NCBI RefSeq assembly: GCF_022347205.1
Contig: NZ_JAKRNE010000008.1
Span: 37,756-101,755, forward strand
Length of the DNA: 64,000 nucleotides
Origin: Corynebacterium sp. ACRPO
GTDB lineage: Bacteria > Actinomycetota > Actinomycetes > Mycobacteriales > Mycobacteriaceae
Reading direction: 5' to 3'
The notes below the pieces were generated by a model. That model was given only the letters and a program-made list of their open reading frames with translations. It made no database searches and was not told the origin of the DNA. Position 1 is the first letter of the stretch. Every line of letters starts with the position of its first letter. Below, piece by piece: positions 55,353 to 63,880 of the stretch. The position numbers and the translations under genes were made by a program.

Positions 55353-56596
55353 TGCGCAGCCTCCTTGTGCGCTAGCGGTAGCTGGATACTCCATCCGAAT
55401 TCCTCGACTCCCTTTCCTTCTGGACTTTCCTGGTTAGCCGCGATGCTCATGCGCCCGCCAGAAAGTTCCACACGCTCGCGCAGGCCCACCAGTCCGTAAC
55501 CACCTGAGGTGTCCGCGCCATTGCCCGTGGCGGCTCCTGGGGTCCCGCGCGACACTGGGTTTCGCATCTCGATGTCCACCGCGCCGGACGTCTCGCGCAC
55601 CGTGATGCTTACCGGCTGGCCGAGCGCGTGCTTGCGTGCGTTCGTCAGGCCTTCTTGTACTGCGCGGTGCACGGCGTGCTGCGCCATCGTGGACAACCCA
55701 GTAAAAACATCCGGGCCGGCACCGTCAGCGTAGGTCACCGTCACTTCCGTGCCGGCCTCGCGCGCGGCCGCGACCAGCTCCTCCAAGCCGCTGCGTGGAT
55801 CCTGGGAAAGGTCTTCGCGCAAGGCGCTTAGGACGGTGCGCAAATCCTCGACCGCGTTCTGGGCCTCCGTGCGGATGGTGCGCGCTGCATCTGTGAACTC
55901 GGCCGGCACGCCCTCACGCGGATAGCTCAGCGCTCCCGCATGAATGGCCACAAGGCTCAGCCGATGCGAGAGCGAATCGTGCATATCCCGCGCGATGCTC
56001 TCGCGCTCCTCTCGCCTTGCATGCTCCACCTTGGCGCGCATCTCTTCGCGGTTCATCCGGGCTTGCTGCTCTACCCGCCACCTCTTTTCGCGCTGATTGC
56101 CGCGTTTTTGGCCTGCAAGCAAGCCCGCGACCATCACAACCACGACGAAGATGGCACCAACCCATCCGATCTCGTCCCAACTTAGGTACGGGTTGAAGCT
56201 CGTATCTATCGCAAACGCCAGTACAAAGCATGCCACCGCGACCACCGAGCGCGAGGTCGAGCGGCGTGAAACCATAGAAATAAAAGCCACAACTCCGCTG
56301 ACCGCGCCGAAATAGGAACTAGACGCCAGCAGTACGATGCACCCGGCGATGAAGCTGCGGGTGGAGCCGGCATAGTCGACGTCGGAAAGCTCGCGCGGCT
56401 GGTGCTCCAGGGCAAAGGGCAGGGCGAAAATACCCAGCACGCCCATCGCAAACCCGGTGCAGATATAGGGCCCGTACTCCTCAAATGTCGGCGAGTACTC
56501 CTCAATATCGAGGTTCATCAGCACCATGCCGACGAGCCAATTCCCCACCGCGCAGGCGGCCACGATGCCCGCCGTACTCCACTTCGTTCTGACCAT
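55349..56596 (-). CDS. Sensor histidine kinase (second system)
   Basis: 415 residues. Five or so membrane segments (about 10-165), a helical linker, the phospho-acceptor His in ERESIARDMHDSLSHRLS, N box 'AVQEGLTNARKHALGQPV' and G box SGGYGLVGLRERV. It aligns along its length with the kinase at 52801, so the two systems arose by duplication. Starts with ATG and is the first gene of the kinase-membrane protein-regulator unit. Confidence 0.92.
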   Translation of the reverse strand: MVRTKWSTAGIVAACAVGNWLVGMVLMNLDIEEYSPTFEEYGPYICTGFAMGVLGIFALPFALEHQPRELSDVDYAGSTRSFIAGCIVLLASSSYFGAVSGVVAFISMVSRRSTSRSVVAVACFVLAFAIDTSFNPYLSWDEIGWVGAIFVVVVMVAGLLAGQKRGNQREKRWRVEQQARMNREEMRAKVEHARREERESIARDMHDSLSHRLSLVAIHAGALSYPREGVPAEFTDAARTIRTEAQNAVEDLRTVLSALREDLSQDPRSGLEELVAAAREAGTEVTVTYADGAGPDVFTGLSTMAQHAVHRAVQEGLTNARKHALGQPVSITVRETSGAVDIEMRNPVSRGTPGAATGNGADTSGGYGLVGLRERVELSGGRMSIAANQESPEGKGVEEFGWSIQLPLAHKEAAQ

Positions 56597-56638
56597 GGCC
56601 CCAAGCTTAAGCCCGCGGCCATAGTACTTAGGGATGAT

Positions 56639-58015
56639 TTATTTCTGCACCCCGGCCGCATCGCGCATGGCCTTCGTCTGCGCGGACGGATGCTCGTTCT
56701 CGGTAGCCAGGCGCTCAAACGCCACGGCCGCCAGCGCGGCGGCCTGCATGCCGAGTACGGAATCATCAAAGCGCATCATCGGCGAGTGATTCCACTCGCG
56801 CTGATTTTCGGGCTTTTCCGGATTGGCCGTGCCCATCCACATAAACGTGCCCGGGACCTGCGAGAGGACGTAGCCGAAGTCCTCGGAGGCCATCATCGGG
56901 GCGTCAAAAGGCTGGACGTTCTCGGCGCCAAACATCTGGCCCCACAAGGTGGCGGCGAACTGATTCTCGCGCGCATTGGTCTTGGTGGTGGGGTACAAAA
57001 TCTCGAAATCCACCTGCGCGGTGCAGCGGTGCGAGGCAGCGACGGAGCTGGAGACCTCCGTAATCATCTGCCGCACGGCGTCGATTTTCTCATCGCGCAG
57101 CACGCGCACCGTCGCGCCCAAGGCCGCACGCTCCGGGATGGCGTTATACGCGCCGTCGCCCGCCCACAGGTTGGTCACAGTAATAACGATGGGCTCGAGC
57201 GCATCGAAGCGGCGGGTCAGTGCGGTCTGCAAAGACATCTGAATCTCCGCCAGCGCCGCCACCGGGTCGATGGCATCGTGTGGGCGAGAGCCATGCCCGC
57301 CCTTGCCCAGCACAGTAATGGTCAGGTTGGAGGAGCTGGCCATCATCGGGCCTGGCACATAGTGGAAGGTGCCGCGGTCTTGAGGGCCGACGTGCAGGCC
57401 GTAGGCGGCAATGGGGCGTCGGCCAGCGGCGTCGAGCACGCCTTCTTCAATCATCGGTAGCGCGCCGCCCGGGCCTTCCTCGCCGGGCTGGAACATGAAG
57501 GTGACATCGCCGTGCAGCTCCTCGCGGTGCTCGCACAGAATCCGCGCCGCGCCCACCAGGCCGGCGGTGTGCAGGTCATGACCGCAGGCGTGCATATAGC
57601 CATTCGTCGACGCAAACGGGCTGCCGGTCTGCTCGCGCACCTCGAGGGCGTCCATGTCCGCGCGCAAAAGCACCGACACCGGCCGCTCGCCGCGCTGGCC
57701 GCCGCGCAGCACAGCCACCACCGAGCTCAAATCCTGGCCCACGTGAATCTCCAGCGGCAGGCCCTCCAGCGCTTCTAGGACCTTCTTCTGCGTGCGCGGC
57801 AGGTCCAGGCCGATTTCCGGGTTGCGGTGCAGGTCACGGCGGAAGTTCTGCAGCTCCTCGAGCATGCCCTCGCCCATTTCCTGGAAAACCTCGGTGGCCA
57901 CCCGCTCACCAATGCGCGCCCGCGTCACCGGCAGGGGCGGCAGCTGCTGGGCCTGGCGCGGGGCGGCCAGGCGTCCGGGGTTGGTGGGGCGAATCCGCTT
58001 GGTCGGGTCAGTCAT
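56639..58015 (-). CDS. M20-family amidohydrolase/peptidase
   Basis: 458 residues. Metal-dependent amidohydrolase of the IAA-amino-acid hydrolase/hippuricase group (M20D). Metal ligands are in 'HACGHDLHTAG', 'FMFQPGEEGPGGA' and near the end in 'MMASEDFGYVL'; 'RRDLHRNPEIGLDLPRTQ' opens the domain after a proline-rich N-terminal extension of about 50 residues. The substrate is an N-acyl amino acid or similar; the exact one is not readable. Confidence 0.9.
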   Translation of the reverse strand: MTDPTKRIRPTNPGRLAAPRQAQQLPPLPVTRARIGERVATEVFQEMGEGMLEELQNFRRDLHRNPEIGLDLPRTQKKVLEALEGLPLEIHVGQDLSSVVAVLRGGQRGERPVSVLLRADMDALEVREQTGSPFASTNGYMHACGHDLHTAGLVGAARILCEHREELHGDVTFMFQPGEEGPGGALPMIEEGVLDAAGRRPIAAYGLHVGPQDRGTFHYVPGPMMASSSNLTITVLGKGGHGSRPHDAIDPVAALAEIQMSLQTALTRRFDALEPIVITVTNLWAGDGAYNAIPERAALGATVRVLRDEKIDAVRQMITEVSSSVAASHRCTAQVDFEILYPTTKTNARENQFAATLWGQMFGAENVQPFDAPMMASEDFGYVLSQVPGTFMWMGTANPEKPENQREWNHSPMMRFDDSVLGMQAAALAAVAFERLATENEHPSAQTKAMRDAAGVQK

Positions 58016-58057
58016 GGGGAGCTCCTTTCTCGCTTTCCTATTCGAGGGTACCGCAGG

Positions 58058-58118
58058 TTATCCACAGGGCGCCCGGCGGGTTCGGGGTTGGTGTGACGGG
58101 TGGGGCGAGTTATCCACA
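58058..58118. promoter_or_regulatory. Two perfect DnaA boxes
   Basis: TTATCCACA occurs at 58058-58066 and 58110-58118, both in forward orientation. The second ends 53 bases before the ATG of the HNH gene, nearly the same distance as the box upstream of the gene at 22148. No replication-origin context is present. Confidence 0.6.
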
Positions 58119-58171
58119 GGCGGGCGCGGGTGGGCTACCGCGGGCTTGCGGGGTGTCTTAGGCTCGCCGGC

Positions 58172-59161
58172 ATGACCCGCTTGCAGGACTACGCCCGCCA
58201 ACTTGCCTCGCCGATGGAGCTTCTCGGCGAGGTCTCTGGCGCGCGCGAGGCCGACCTGCGCCGGCTGGGGCTTCCCCGGCAGGAGGCACGGAGCCTGCTT
58301 GCGCTTGCCGACGTCTACTTTGGCCCCACCCCCTTCACCCGCCGGCAGCGCTCGTGCCGGGCGACCAGGCATTGCTTGGCGACGTTGAAGATTATCGAAA
58401 AGTACGTCTCGCGCACGAAATCCAAGCGGGATGCGTGGGCGCTGCGCGCTGAACTATGCGCGACCGACCAGGACGTGGAGCGGCTCGCGCGCACGCGGCT
58501 GAAGGAGCTATATCCGCCGCGGCAGCCGGAGAAGGGTGTGCGGATGACGCGGCGCAAGGGCGGCCCGTCGACGCTTTCGATTACCGGCGATTCCGATTTC
58601 ATTGCTGACCTGCACGCCAGCATCAGCGAGGAAAGGCCGCTTGATTCCGTAGAGAATATCTTCTTCCGCGGCGGGGCTGCGGCGCGGCCTGCCGCGACGA
58701 CGAATATCATCATCCAGCTCGATGAATTGGATGAAATCTTGAGCGGCGGAGGCGAGGAAATCACGCTGCGGCTGACCAATGGTGCCGAAATCAGCGGCGC
58801 GAAGCTGGTGGAAAAGCGCTTGGCCGAATGCGGGCTCGTCACCCTCGTCCATCCTTATGAGGGAGCGGTGAACCTGTATCGCACCTCGCGGCATGCCTCG
58901 GAAAAGCAGCGGCTTATGGCGGGTGCGGAAAACCCCACCTGCCCGTGGGCCGAGTGCAACTATCCGGCGGATAAATGCCAAATCCACCACCTGCAGGCGT
59001 GGAAGCACGGCGGCGAGACCAATATGGCAAATCTCAGCGTGGCGTGCCCGTATCACAATGGCGTCAACGACGACGATCCGCACGCGCCGCCGGTGCGCGG
59101 CCGCCTCGAGCGGCGCCAGGGCCGAATAGTCTGGGCCCCACCCTGGGCCGATTCAACCTAA
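58172..59161 (+). CDS. HNH endonuclease-domain protein (DUF222/13E12-like)
   Basis: 329 residues. The C-terminal HNH domain has CPWAECNYPADKCQIHHLQA, then 'WKHGGETNMANLSVACPYHNG', giving the His-Asn-His metal site and a Cys pair. The N-terminal 250 residues are helical and correspond to the DUF222-type part common in actinobacteria, of unknown role. ATG 58172 opens MTRLQDYARQL; the frame upstream is not coding-like. It stands alone. Confidence 0.82.
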   Translation: MTRLQDYARQLASPMELLGEVSGAREADLRRLGLPRQEARSLLALADVYFGPTPFTRRQRSCRATRHCLATLKIIEKYVSRTKSKRDAWALRAELCATDQDVERLARTRLKELYPPRQPEKGVRMTRRKGGPSTLSITGDSDFIADLHASISEERPLDSVENIFFRGGAAARPAATTNIIIQLDELDEILSGGGEEITLRLTNGAEISGAKLVEKRLAECGLVTLVHPYEGAVNLYRTSRHASEKQRLMAGAENPTCPWAECNYPADKCQIHHLQAWKHGGETNMANLSVACPYHNGVNDDDPHAPPVRGRLERRQGRIVWAPPWADST

Positions 59162-59241
59162 CTACTCGCCTGAAGCCCCAGCCCCAACCCTCCTGCGCGG
59201 ACCGGGGCGCTCAAGCCTGCCGTGGAATCCGGCAGCTGACA

Positions 59242-59270
59242 ACCTCGCAACCACGGCGCGGCTGCGAGGT
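59242..59270. terminator. Hairpin between HNH gene and lepA
   Basis: ACCTCGCA (59242-59249) pairs with TGCGAGGT (59263-59270), and inner bases (ACC/GGC region) extend the stem. It lies between convergent genes and probably ends one or both, although no T-tract is present. Confidence 0.45.
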
Positions 59271-59293
59271 GAGTTCGACATGCGTGGAGTGGA

Positions 59294-61144
59294 TTAATCG
59301 TCGGCGTCGGTAGACAGCGCGGCCACGAAGGCCTCCTGCGGCACCGAGACGGAGCCCAGCGTCTTCATGCGCTTCTTACCGGCCTTCTGCTTCTCCAGCA
59401 GCTTGCGCTTACGGGAGATATCGCCGCCGTAGCACTTCGCCAGCACGTCCTTGCGCATGGCGCGGATGTTTTCGCGGGCGATGATCTTCGAGCCGATGGC
59501 CGCCTGGACGGGCACCTCGAACTGCTGACGCGGGATGAGCTCCTTGAGCTTTTTGGTCATCTTATTGCCGTACCACTGGGCGGAATCGCGGTGGACGATG
59601 GCGGAGAAGGCGTCGACTGGGTCGCCGTTGAGCAAGATGTCGACCTTTACCAAATCCGCGAGCTGCTCGCCGGCCTCTTCATAGTTCAGCGAAGCGTAGC
59701 CCTTGGTGCGGGACTTGAGCATATCGAAGAAGTCGAAGATGATTTCGCCGAGCGGCATGGTGTAGCGCAGCTCAACGCGGTCCTCGGAAAGGTAGTCCAT
59801 GCCACCCATCTGGCCGCGCTTGGACTGGCACAGCTCCATGGTGGGGCCGACGAACTGCTCGGGCACGATGACGGTCATCTTCACCACGGGCTCATAGACC
59901 TCGTTGAGCTTTCCTTCCGGCCAGTCAGACGGGTTGTGGACCCATTTTTCCTCGCCGTCTTCAGCCACCACGCGGTAGGTTACCGAAGGCGCGGTGGAAA
60001 TCAGGTCGAGGCCGAACTCGCGCTCCAAGCGGTCGCGGGTGATTTCCATGTGCAAAAGTCCCAAGAAGCCGCAGCGGAAACCAAAGCCAAGGGCGACGGA
60101 GGTTTCGGGCTCGAAGGTAAGGGAGGCGTCGTTAAGCTGCAGCTTTTCCAAAGCATCGCGCAGGTCCGGGAAGTCGGCCTGGGAAATGGGGAAAAGGCCG
60201 GAGTAGACCATCGGGTCCGGATCCTTGTAGCCCTTGAGTGGGGTCTCGGCGCCGCCGTTGGACCAGGTGACGGTATCGCCCACCTTGGTCTCACGGACGT
60301 CCTTTACGCCGGTAATAAGGTAGCCCACCTCGCCGGGCCCTAAGCCCTCGCACTTTTGCATCGTGGGCGACACAATGCCGATTTCCAGCAGCTCGTGGTT
60401 GGCGTTGGTCGACATCATGGTGACCTTCTGGCGCGGGGTGAGCTTGCCGTCCACCATGCGGATATAGGTCACCACGCCGCGGTAGGTGTCATAGACGGAG
60501 TCAAAAATCATGGCGCGGGCCGGTGCATCGGCGTCGAATTCAGAAGACGGCGGCGGAACTAGCTCGCAGACCTTGTCCAGCAGCTCGACCACGCCCTCGC
60601 CGGTTTTGCCCGACACGCGCAGCACCTCTTCCGGCTCGCAGCCGATGATATTGGCGATTTCCAGCGCGTATTTTTCTGGATCAGCGGCCGGCAGGTCGAT
60701 TTTATTGAGGACCGGGATGATTTCCAGGTCGTTTTCCATCGCCAGGTAGAGGTTGGCGAGGGTTTGGGCTTCGATGCCCTGGGCGGCGTCGACAAGCAAG
60801 ATGGCGCCCTCACATGCCTCGAGCGCGCGGGAGACCTCGTAGGTAAAGTCCACGTGGCCGGGGGTGTCGATCATCTGCATGACAATCTGCTCCCCCTGCG
60901 CGGTGCCGGACTGGGGCACCCACGGCAGGCGCACGTTCTGCGCCTTAATGGTGATGCCGCGCTCGCGCTCGATGTCCATATTATCGAGGAACTGGTCACG
61001 CATATCGCGCTCCGCAACCACCTTGGATAGCTGCAGGATGCGGTCCGCCAGCGTCGACTTGCCGTGGTCGATGTGAGCAATAATGCAGAAGTTTCGGATT
61101 CGGGCGGGATCCGTAAACGTCGTGGCCGCAAAGTTTTCAGACAT
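59294..61144 (-). CDS. lepA: Elongation factor 4 (LepA)
   Basis: 616 residues. Ribosome-associated GTPase. G1 AHIDHGKST (about 23-31), G3 DTPGHVDF, G4 NKIDLP; EF-G-like domains follow, and the LepA-specific C-terminal domain contains '[22 protein letters not shown]'. ATG 61144 gives [10 protein letters not shown]; the longer open frame runs into the divergent gene. No Shine-Dalgarno is visible. TATTGT 6 bases upstream (reading leftwards) suggests a leaderless transcript. Confidence 0.96.
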   Translation of the reverse strand: MSENFAATTFTDPARIRNFCIIAHIDHGKSTLADRILQLSKVVAERDMRDQFLDNMDIERERGITIKAQNVRLPWVPQSGTAQGEQIVMQMIDTPGHVDFTYEVSRALEACEGAILLVDAAQGIEAQTLANLYLAMENDLEIIPVLNKIDLPAADPEKYALEIANIIGCEPEEVLRVSGKTGEGVVELLDKVCELVPPPSSEFDADAPARAMIFDSVYDTYRGVVTYIRMVDGKLTPRQKVTMMSTNANHELLEIGIVSPTMQKCEGLGPGEVGYLITGVKDVRETKVGDTVTWSNGGAETPLKGYKDPDPMVYSGLFPISQADFPDLRDALEKLQLNDASLTFEPETSVALGFGFRCGFLGLLHMEITRDRLEREFGLDLISTAPSVTYRVVAEDGEEKWVHNPSDWPEGKLNEVYEPVVKMTVIVPEQFVGPTMELCQSKRGQMGGMDYLSEDRVELRYTMPLGEIIFDFFDMLKSRTKGYASLNYEEAGEQLADLVKVDILLNGDPVDAFSAIVHRDSAQWYGNKMTKKLKELIPRQQFEVPVQAAIGSKIIARENIRAMRKDVLAKCYGGDISRKRKLLEKQKAGKKRMKTLGSVSVPQEAFVAALSTDADD

Positions 61145-61149
61145 ACGTC

Positions 61150-61156
61150 TACAATA
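61150..61156. promoter_or_regulatory. Symmetrical divergent -10 element for lepA and the PemK-like gene
   Basis: Only 18 bp separate the two start codons. TACAAT (61150-61155) is a -10 element 7 bases before the plus-strand ATG, and on the other strand TATTGT (61156-61151) lies 6 bases before the lepA ATG. Both genes lack a Shine-Dalgarno, so both transcripts would start at or next to the ATG. Confidence 0.5.
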
Positions 61157-61162
61157 GTCGAC

Positions 61163-61699
61163 ATGAAAAGCGCCATGCTCACCCGTCTGCGCCAAGCGCT
61201 GGGAATCAGCGAGCGCGAGCCGATAGACACCGGCCTGAGCCGCATTAATTCCCGGTTGGGACTGGATAGGTCGGATGAGTTCCACGAGCCACGCAAGGCT
61301 GCCGATATCCAGGTAGAGGCCACTGCCTCCCACCCCCGGTCCATATTTTTCACCCCCGATATGGACGGCCAGGCTGATTCCGGCGAGGTGGTCTGGGTGT
61401 GGGTACCGGCCGAAGGTAAGCAGGCACCACCGCGCGAGCGCGCCATTTTGGTCGTCGGCCGTACCCGCACCACGGTAATGGGCTTACTTATCTCCCCCAA
61501 CCCAAAGCACGCGCTTGACGACGCCTGGCTGGAAATCGGCTCCGGCGAGTGGGACGAGTCCGGATGCGATTGCTGGGTGCGCCTCGACCGCCTGCTCGAA
61601 GTGTCCGAGGAGCAGGTGCGCCGGCAAGGCACGCTTTTTCCGGAACGCAGGTTCGAACGAATCGCGAATAGGTTGCGGGCGCGCTACCACTGGGCCTAG
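61163..61699 (+). CDS. PemK/MazF-like protein
   Basis: 178 residues. After a helical N-terminus of about 50 residues, the segment 'GEVVWVWVP...[11 protein letters not shown]' matches the beta-barrel core of PemK/MazF toxins (G-x-V/I-W strand, then the R-A-I-L-V-V strand). The rest (LLISPNPKH..., [10 protein letters not shown]) is family-like. No antitoxin gene sits beside it. The conserved position next to lepA in actinobacteria, as I recall for Rv2405, argues for a housekeeping role over a mobile toxin. Confidence 0.72.
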   Translation: MKSAMLTRLRQALGISEREPIDTGLSRINSRLGLDRSDEFHEPRKAADIQVEATASHPRSIFFTPDMDGQADSGEVVWVWVPAEGKQAPPRERAILVVGRTRTTVMGLLISPNPKHALDDAWLEIGSGEWDESGCDCWVRLDRLLEVSEEQVRRQGTLFPERRFERIANRLRARYHWA

Positions 61700-61731
61700 C
61701 CGACGCGCAGGCCGCGGCCGCGGGGAGGGTT

Positions 61732-61925
61732 TTGGCAGGTCGGGTTCGGTACTGCTATTGTGTGTTGGTTACTTACTTGCCGGGCGCGCTGGTCGGGGCG
61801 GGCAGGACCTTGGGTTCGCTCTTCGAATACCAGCGCCGAGCGCGCCAGTGATTGCTGGCCGCGGGAGTAGTCCGAGTAGGTCGGTTTCTACGTCAATCAC
61901 TTTCGATTACTAAGAGGTATTTTTC
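61732..61925 (+). promoter_or_regulatory. rpsT promoter and long leader
   Basis: TTGGCA (61732-61737), an 18-bp spacer and TATTGT (61756-61761) form a promoter. Transcription from about 61768 gives a leader near 160 bases. GGCGCGC (61783-61789) can pair with GCGCGCC (61840-61846). AAGAGG, 10 bases before the ATG, is the ribosome-binding site. A structured leader would suit feedback control of S20. Confidence 0.5.
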
Positions 61926-62189
61926 ATGGCAAATATCAAGTCCAAGCAGAAGCGCGTTATCACCAACGAGAAGGCACGTCAGCGCAACAAGTCCGTTCGC
62001 TCCGCCGTCCGTACCGAGATCCGCAAGTTCCGCGAGACCGTTGCCGCTGGCGACAAGGCTGCTGCTGAGAAGCAGCTGCGCGTGGCATCCCGCGCCCTGG
62101 ACAAGTCCGTGTCCAAGGGTGTCTTCCACCGCAACACCGCAGCCAACAAGAAGTCCGGCATGGCTTCCGCGTTCAACAAGATGGACTAA
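61926..62189 (+). CDS. rpsT: 30S ribosomal protein S20
   Basis: 87 residues, basic and helical, starting [19 protein letters not shown] and ending ASAFNKMD. Binds 16S rRNA early in 30S assembly. It has its own promoter and a strong terminator, so it is monocistronic, as usual. Codon use is highly biased, as expected for a ribosomal protein. Confidence 0.98.
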   Translation: MANIKSKQKRVITNEKARQRNKSVRSAVRTEIRKFRETVAAGDKAAAEKQLRVASRALDKSVSKGVFHRNTAANKKSGMASAFNKMD

Positions 62190-62206
62190 GAGCCATTGCA
62201 CAGATC

Positions 62207-62246
62207 ATCCCCCGGTCGCGCTCTACGGAGCGCGCCGGGGGATTTT
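62207..62246 (+). terminator. Rho-independent terminator of rpsT
   Basis: A long GC-rich stem from ATCCCCCGG (62207-62215) to CCGGGGGAT (62234-62242), with an inner CGCGCTC/GAGCGCG pairing, followed by TTTT. It starts 17 bases after the rpsT stop. Confidence 0.92.
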
Positions 62247-62275
62247 CTTAGCTTACTTTGGCGGCGGATTCTAGG

Positions 62276-63223
62276 GGTCGTTGCAACGATGATGGTTAGT
62301 TTGGTTTGATGCTACCGGTTTGTGTGAGGGCGTTGGTCATGACTTCGGCTGGGGTGCGCCAGTTGAGTGCTTTGCGTGGTTTGTGGTTGTGAATGTTGGC
62401 GATCATTTCTAGGTCCTCGGCGCTGTAGATGGACAGGTCGCTGTTTTTAGGAAGGTTTCTTCTGAGTCTTCCGTTGGTGTTTTCGTTGCTGCCGCGTTCC
62501 CATGGTGATCCTGGATGGCAGAAGTAGATGGGAATGTCAGTGGCCATAGTAAAGGCTTTATGGCCAGCCATTTCGCTTCCTTGGTCCCAGGTAATTGATG
62601 ACCAGATAGCTTTATCGATTCCTGCAACTGCCTTGTGCAGGGCTGTGAATACTTCTTTGCTGGTATGCCTTCCTGGTAGGTGGCCAAGGACAACAAATCG
62701 GCTAACGCGTTCTACTAGCGTGATTACCGCTGATTGGTTGTTTTTACCGAGGATGAGGTCGCCTTCCCAGTGGCCTGGCAAAATACGTTCACTTACCTCA
62801 TCTGGCCGGTCGTCTATGAGGATCATGTCGTCGACGAAGCGTTGCTGGGCAGGTGTGCTGGAGCGGGTTTGACGTTTCTTGCGTTTCTTTCTACCTGTCG
62901 GCAAGTCCAAGCCAAGGTCTTTGAGTCTTCCTTTGGCCTGCAGGTAAAAGGCGTCATAAATCGTTTCGTGACTAATGCGCATGTCCTTATCAGTGGGGTA
63001 GTCGATGGGCAGGCGATTAGAAATCTCCTCAGGTGACCATTGTGCCCGCAATTGTGCGCATACATAGTCCCATAGTCTTTTGTTGGCTAGTAGTTTCGGT
63101 ATTTTCGGCCGCAATCTCCGCGCACAGGCCTTTAACTGGGCTGTTTCCGCACGATACGGGCCTTCAACACTGTGGTTTCTGCGTACTTCACGCTGAATTG
63201 ACGATGCACTTCGCCCTAAACGG
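62276..63223. mobile_element. IS30-family element, truncated at its transposase 5' end
   Basis: The left boundary is probably near GGGGTCGTTGCAACGATGA (62272-62290), just past the rpsT terminator; this looks like an IS30-type terminal repeat. The right part is cut at 63223/63224, where a different element's terminal repeat begins. The other IS30 end is not in the window. Confidence 0.6.
62296..63222 (-). pseudogene. IS30-family transposase, N-terminus missing
   Basis: The frame runs from the helix-turn-helix segment RLGRSASSIQREVRRN to the C-terminal '...TNALTQTGSIKPN'. The DDE triad is intact: Asp in GHWEGDLILG, Asp in TWDQGSEMAGH and Glu in RGSNENTNGR. No usable start remains, because the coding sequence is replaced by another element's end upstream of Arg-Leu-Gly. 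A TTG at 63114 would give only 272 residues without the DNA-binding part. It is probably inactive. Confidence 0.8.
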
Positions 63224-63312
63224 GAGAGTGTCCGATTCTTTGTGTGCGGAGGCTTGGTTTACAAGTAATCTGCGAATCGGTTTGAAGCGTCCTGGGTTTA
63301 GTTCCGCTTCTT
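63224..63312. mobile_element. Terminal fragment of an IS256-like element
   Basis: It begins with GAGAGTGTCCGATTCTTTGT, which matches the IS256-type terminal repeat at 63881 (22 of 26 positions over 63224-63249). About 90 bp remain. On the reverse strand it is open and reads '...ELNPGRFKPIRRLLVNQASA', possibly the end of its transposase. The rest is lost at the junction with the IS3 piece. Confidence 0.5.
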
Positions 63313-63492
63313 TTACGGCCCTGTGTTGATGGGCTGGGTGAGATAGTACTCGGTTTCTACTTCCTGTGGGGTGGCGTAGTCCAATGCTTCGTGAAGTCGC
63401 TTAGTGTTCCACCAATGCACCCACCGCAAGGTGGCCAGTTCGACTTCTCCGACCGACGTCCACGGGCCCTGGGCATGAATCAGTTCCGCCTG
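63313..63492 (-). pseudogene. IS3-family transposase, C-terminal fragment
   Basis: About 59 residues: QAELIHAQGPWTSVGEVELA, then 'WVHWWNTKRLHEALDYATPQE' and a final TQPINTGP. This is the tail of an IS3 OrfB integrase. The codons before Gln are unrelated sequence, so the piece is truncated at its 5' side. Its sequence differs from the IS3 piece at 63537, so two different IS3 elements are represented. Confidence 0.75.
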
Positions 63493-63536
63493 GGGTTGCC
63501 CGCAAATCGTGGACACGTAGTGGGGCTACCTAGTGT

Positions 63537-63880
63537 TTAGGCAGCTATTTCTTTTCTACTGGTGGTTAGACCAATGTGGTTTTCGAAGTCGACGGGACTG
63601 ACCATTCCTAGTGCAGAGTGCCGGCGCCGACGGTTGTAAACGACTTCCATCCAGTAGGCAACGGCCTTGCGCGCGGCATCACGGGTTGGCCAGCGCTTGC
63701 GGTCGTAGAACTCGGTTTTAAGCGTCGACCAGAACGACTCAGCCATCGCGTTATCAAAGCACACACCAGTACGCCCCACAGACTGAGCAATGCCCAGGTT
63801 ATGGCAGACTTCCCAGAGCTTCTCGCTGGTAAATTGCGTTCCGCGGTCAGCGTGGAACACCAGCCCATTAGGAACGTCCG
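63537..63880 (-). pseudogene. IS3-family transposase, C-terminal half, cut by IS256-type element
   Basis: The frame enters at 63880 (PDVPNGLVFHADRGTQFTSE) and continues to '...HIGLTTSRKEIAA'. It has the second Asp (HADRGTQ) and the Glu (NAMAESFWSTLK) of the DDE domain; the first Asp and OrfA are absent. The reading frame stops being IS3 exactly where the IS256-type terminal repeat starts, so the element was interrupted by that insertion. Confidence 0.8.

Noticed and set aside
56639..58015. Axillary odour-releasing N-acyl-glutamine aminoacylase (AgaA)
   Set aside because: It is in the same M20 superfamily, but the N-terminal extension and motif context do not let me assign AgaA specificity from sequence alone.
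61800..61850. tRNA-like stretch (GGTTCGCTCTTCGAATACC) before rpsT
   Set aside because: Cannot be folded into an acceptor stem and three arms of the right spacing; it belongs to the rpsT leader.
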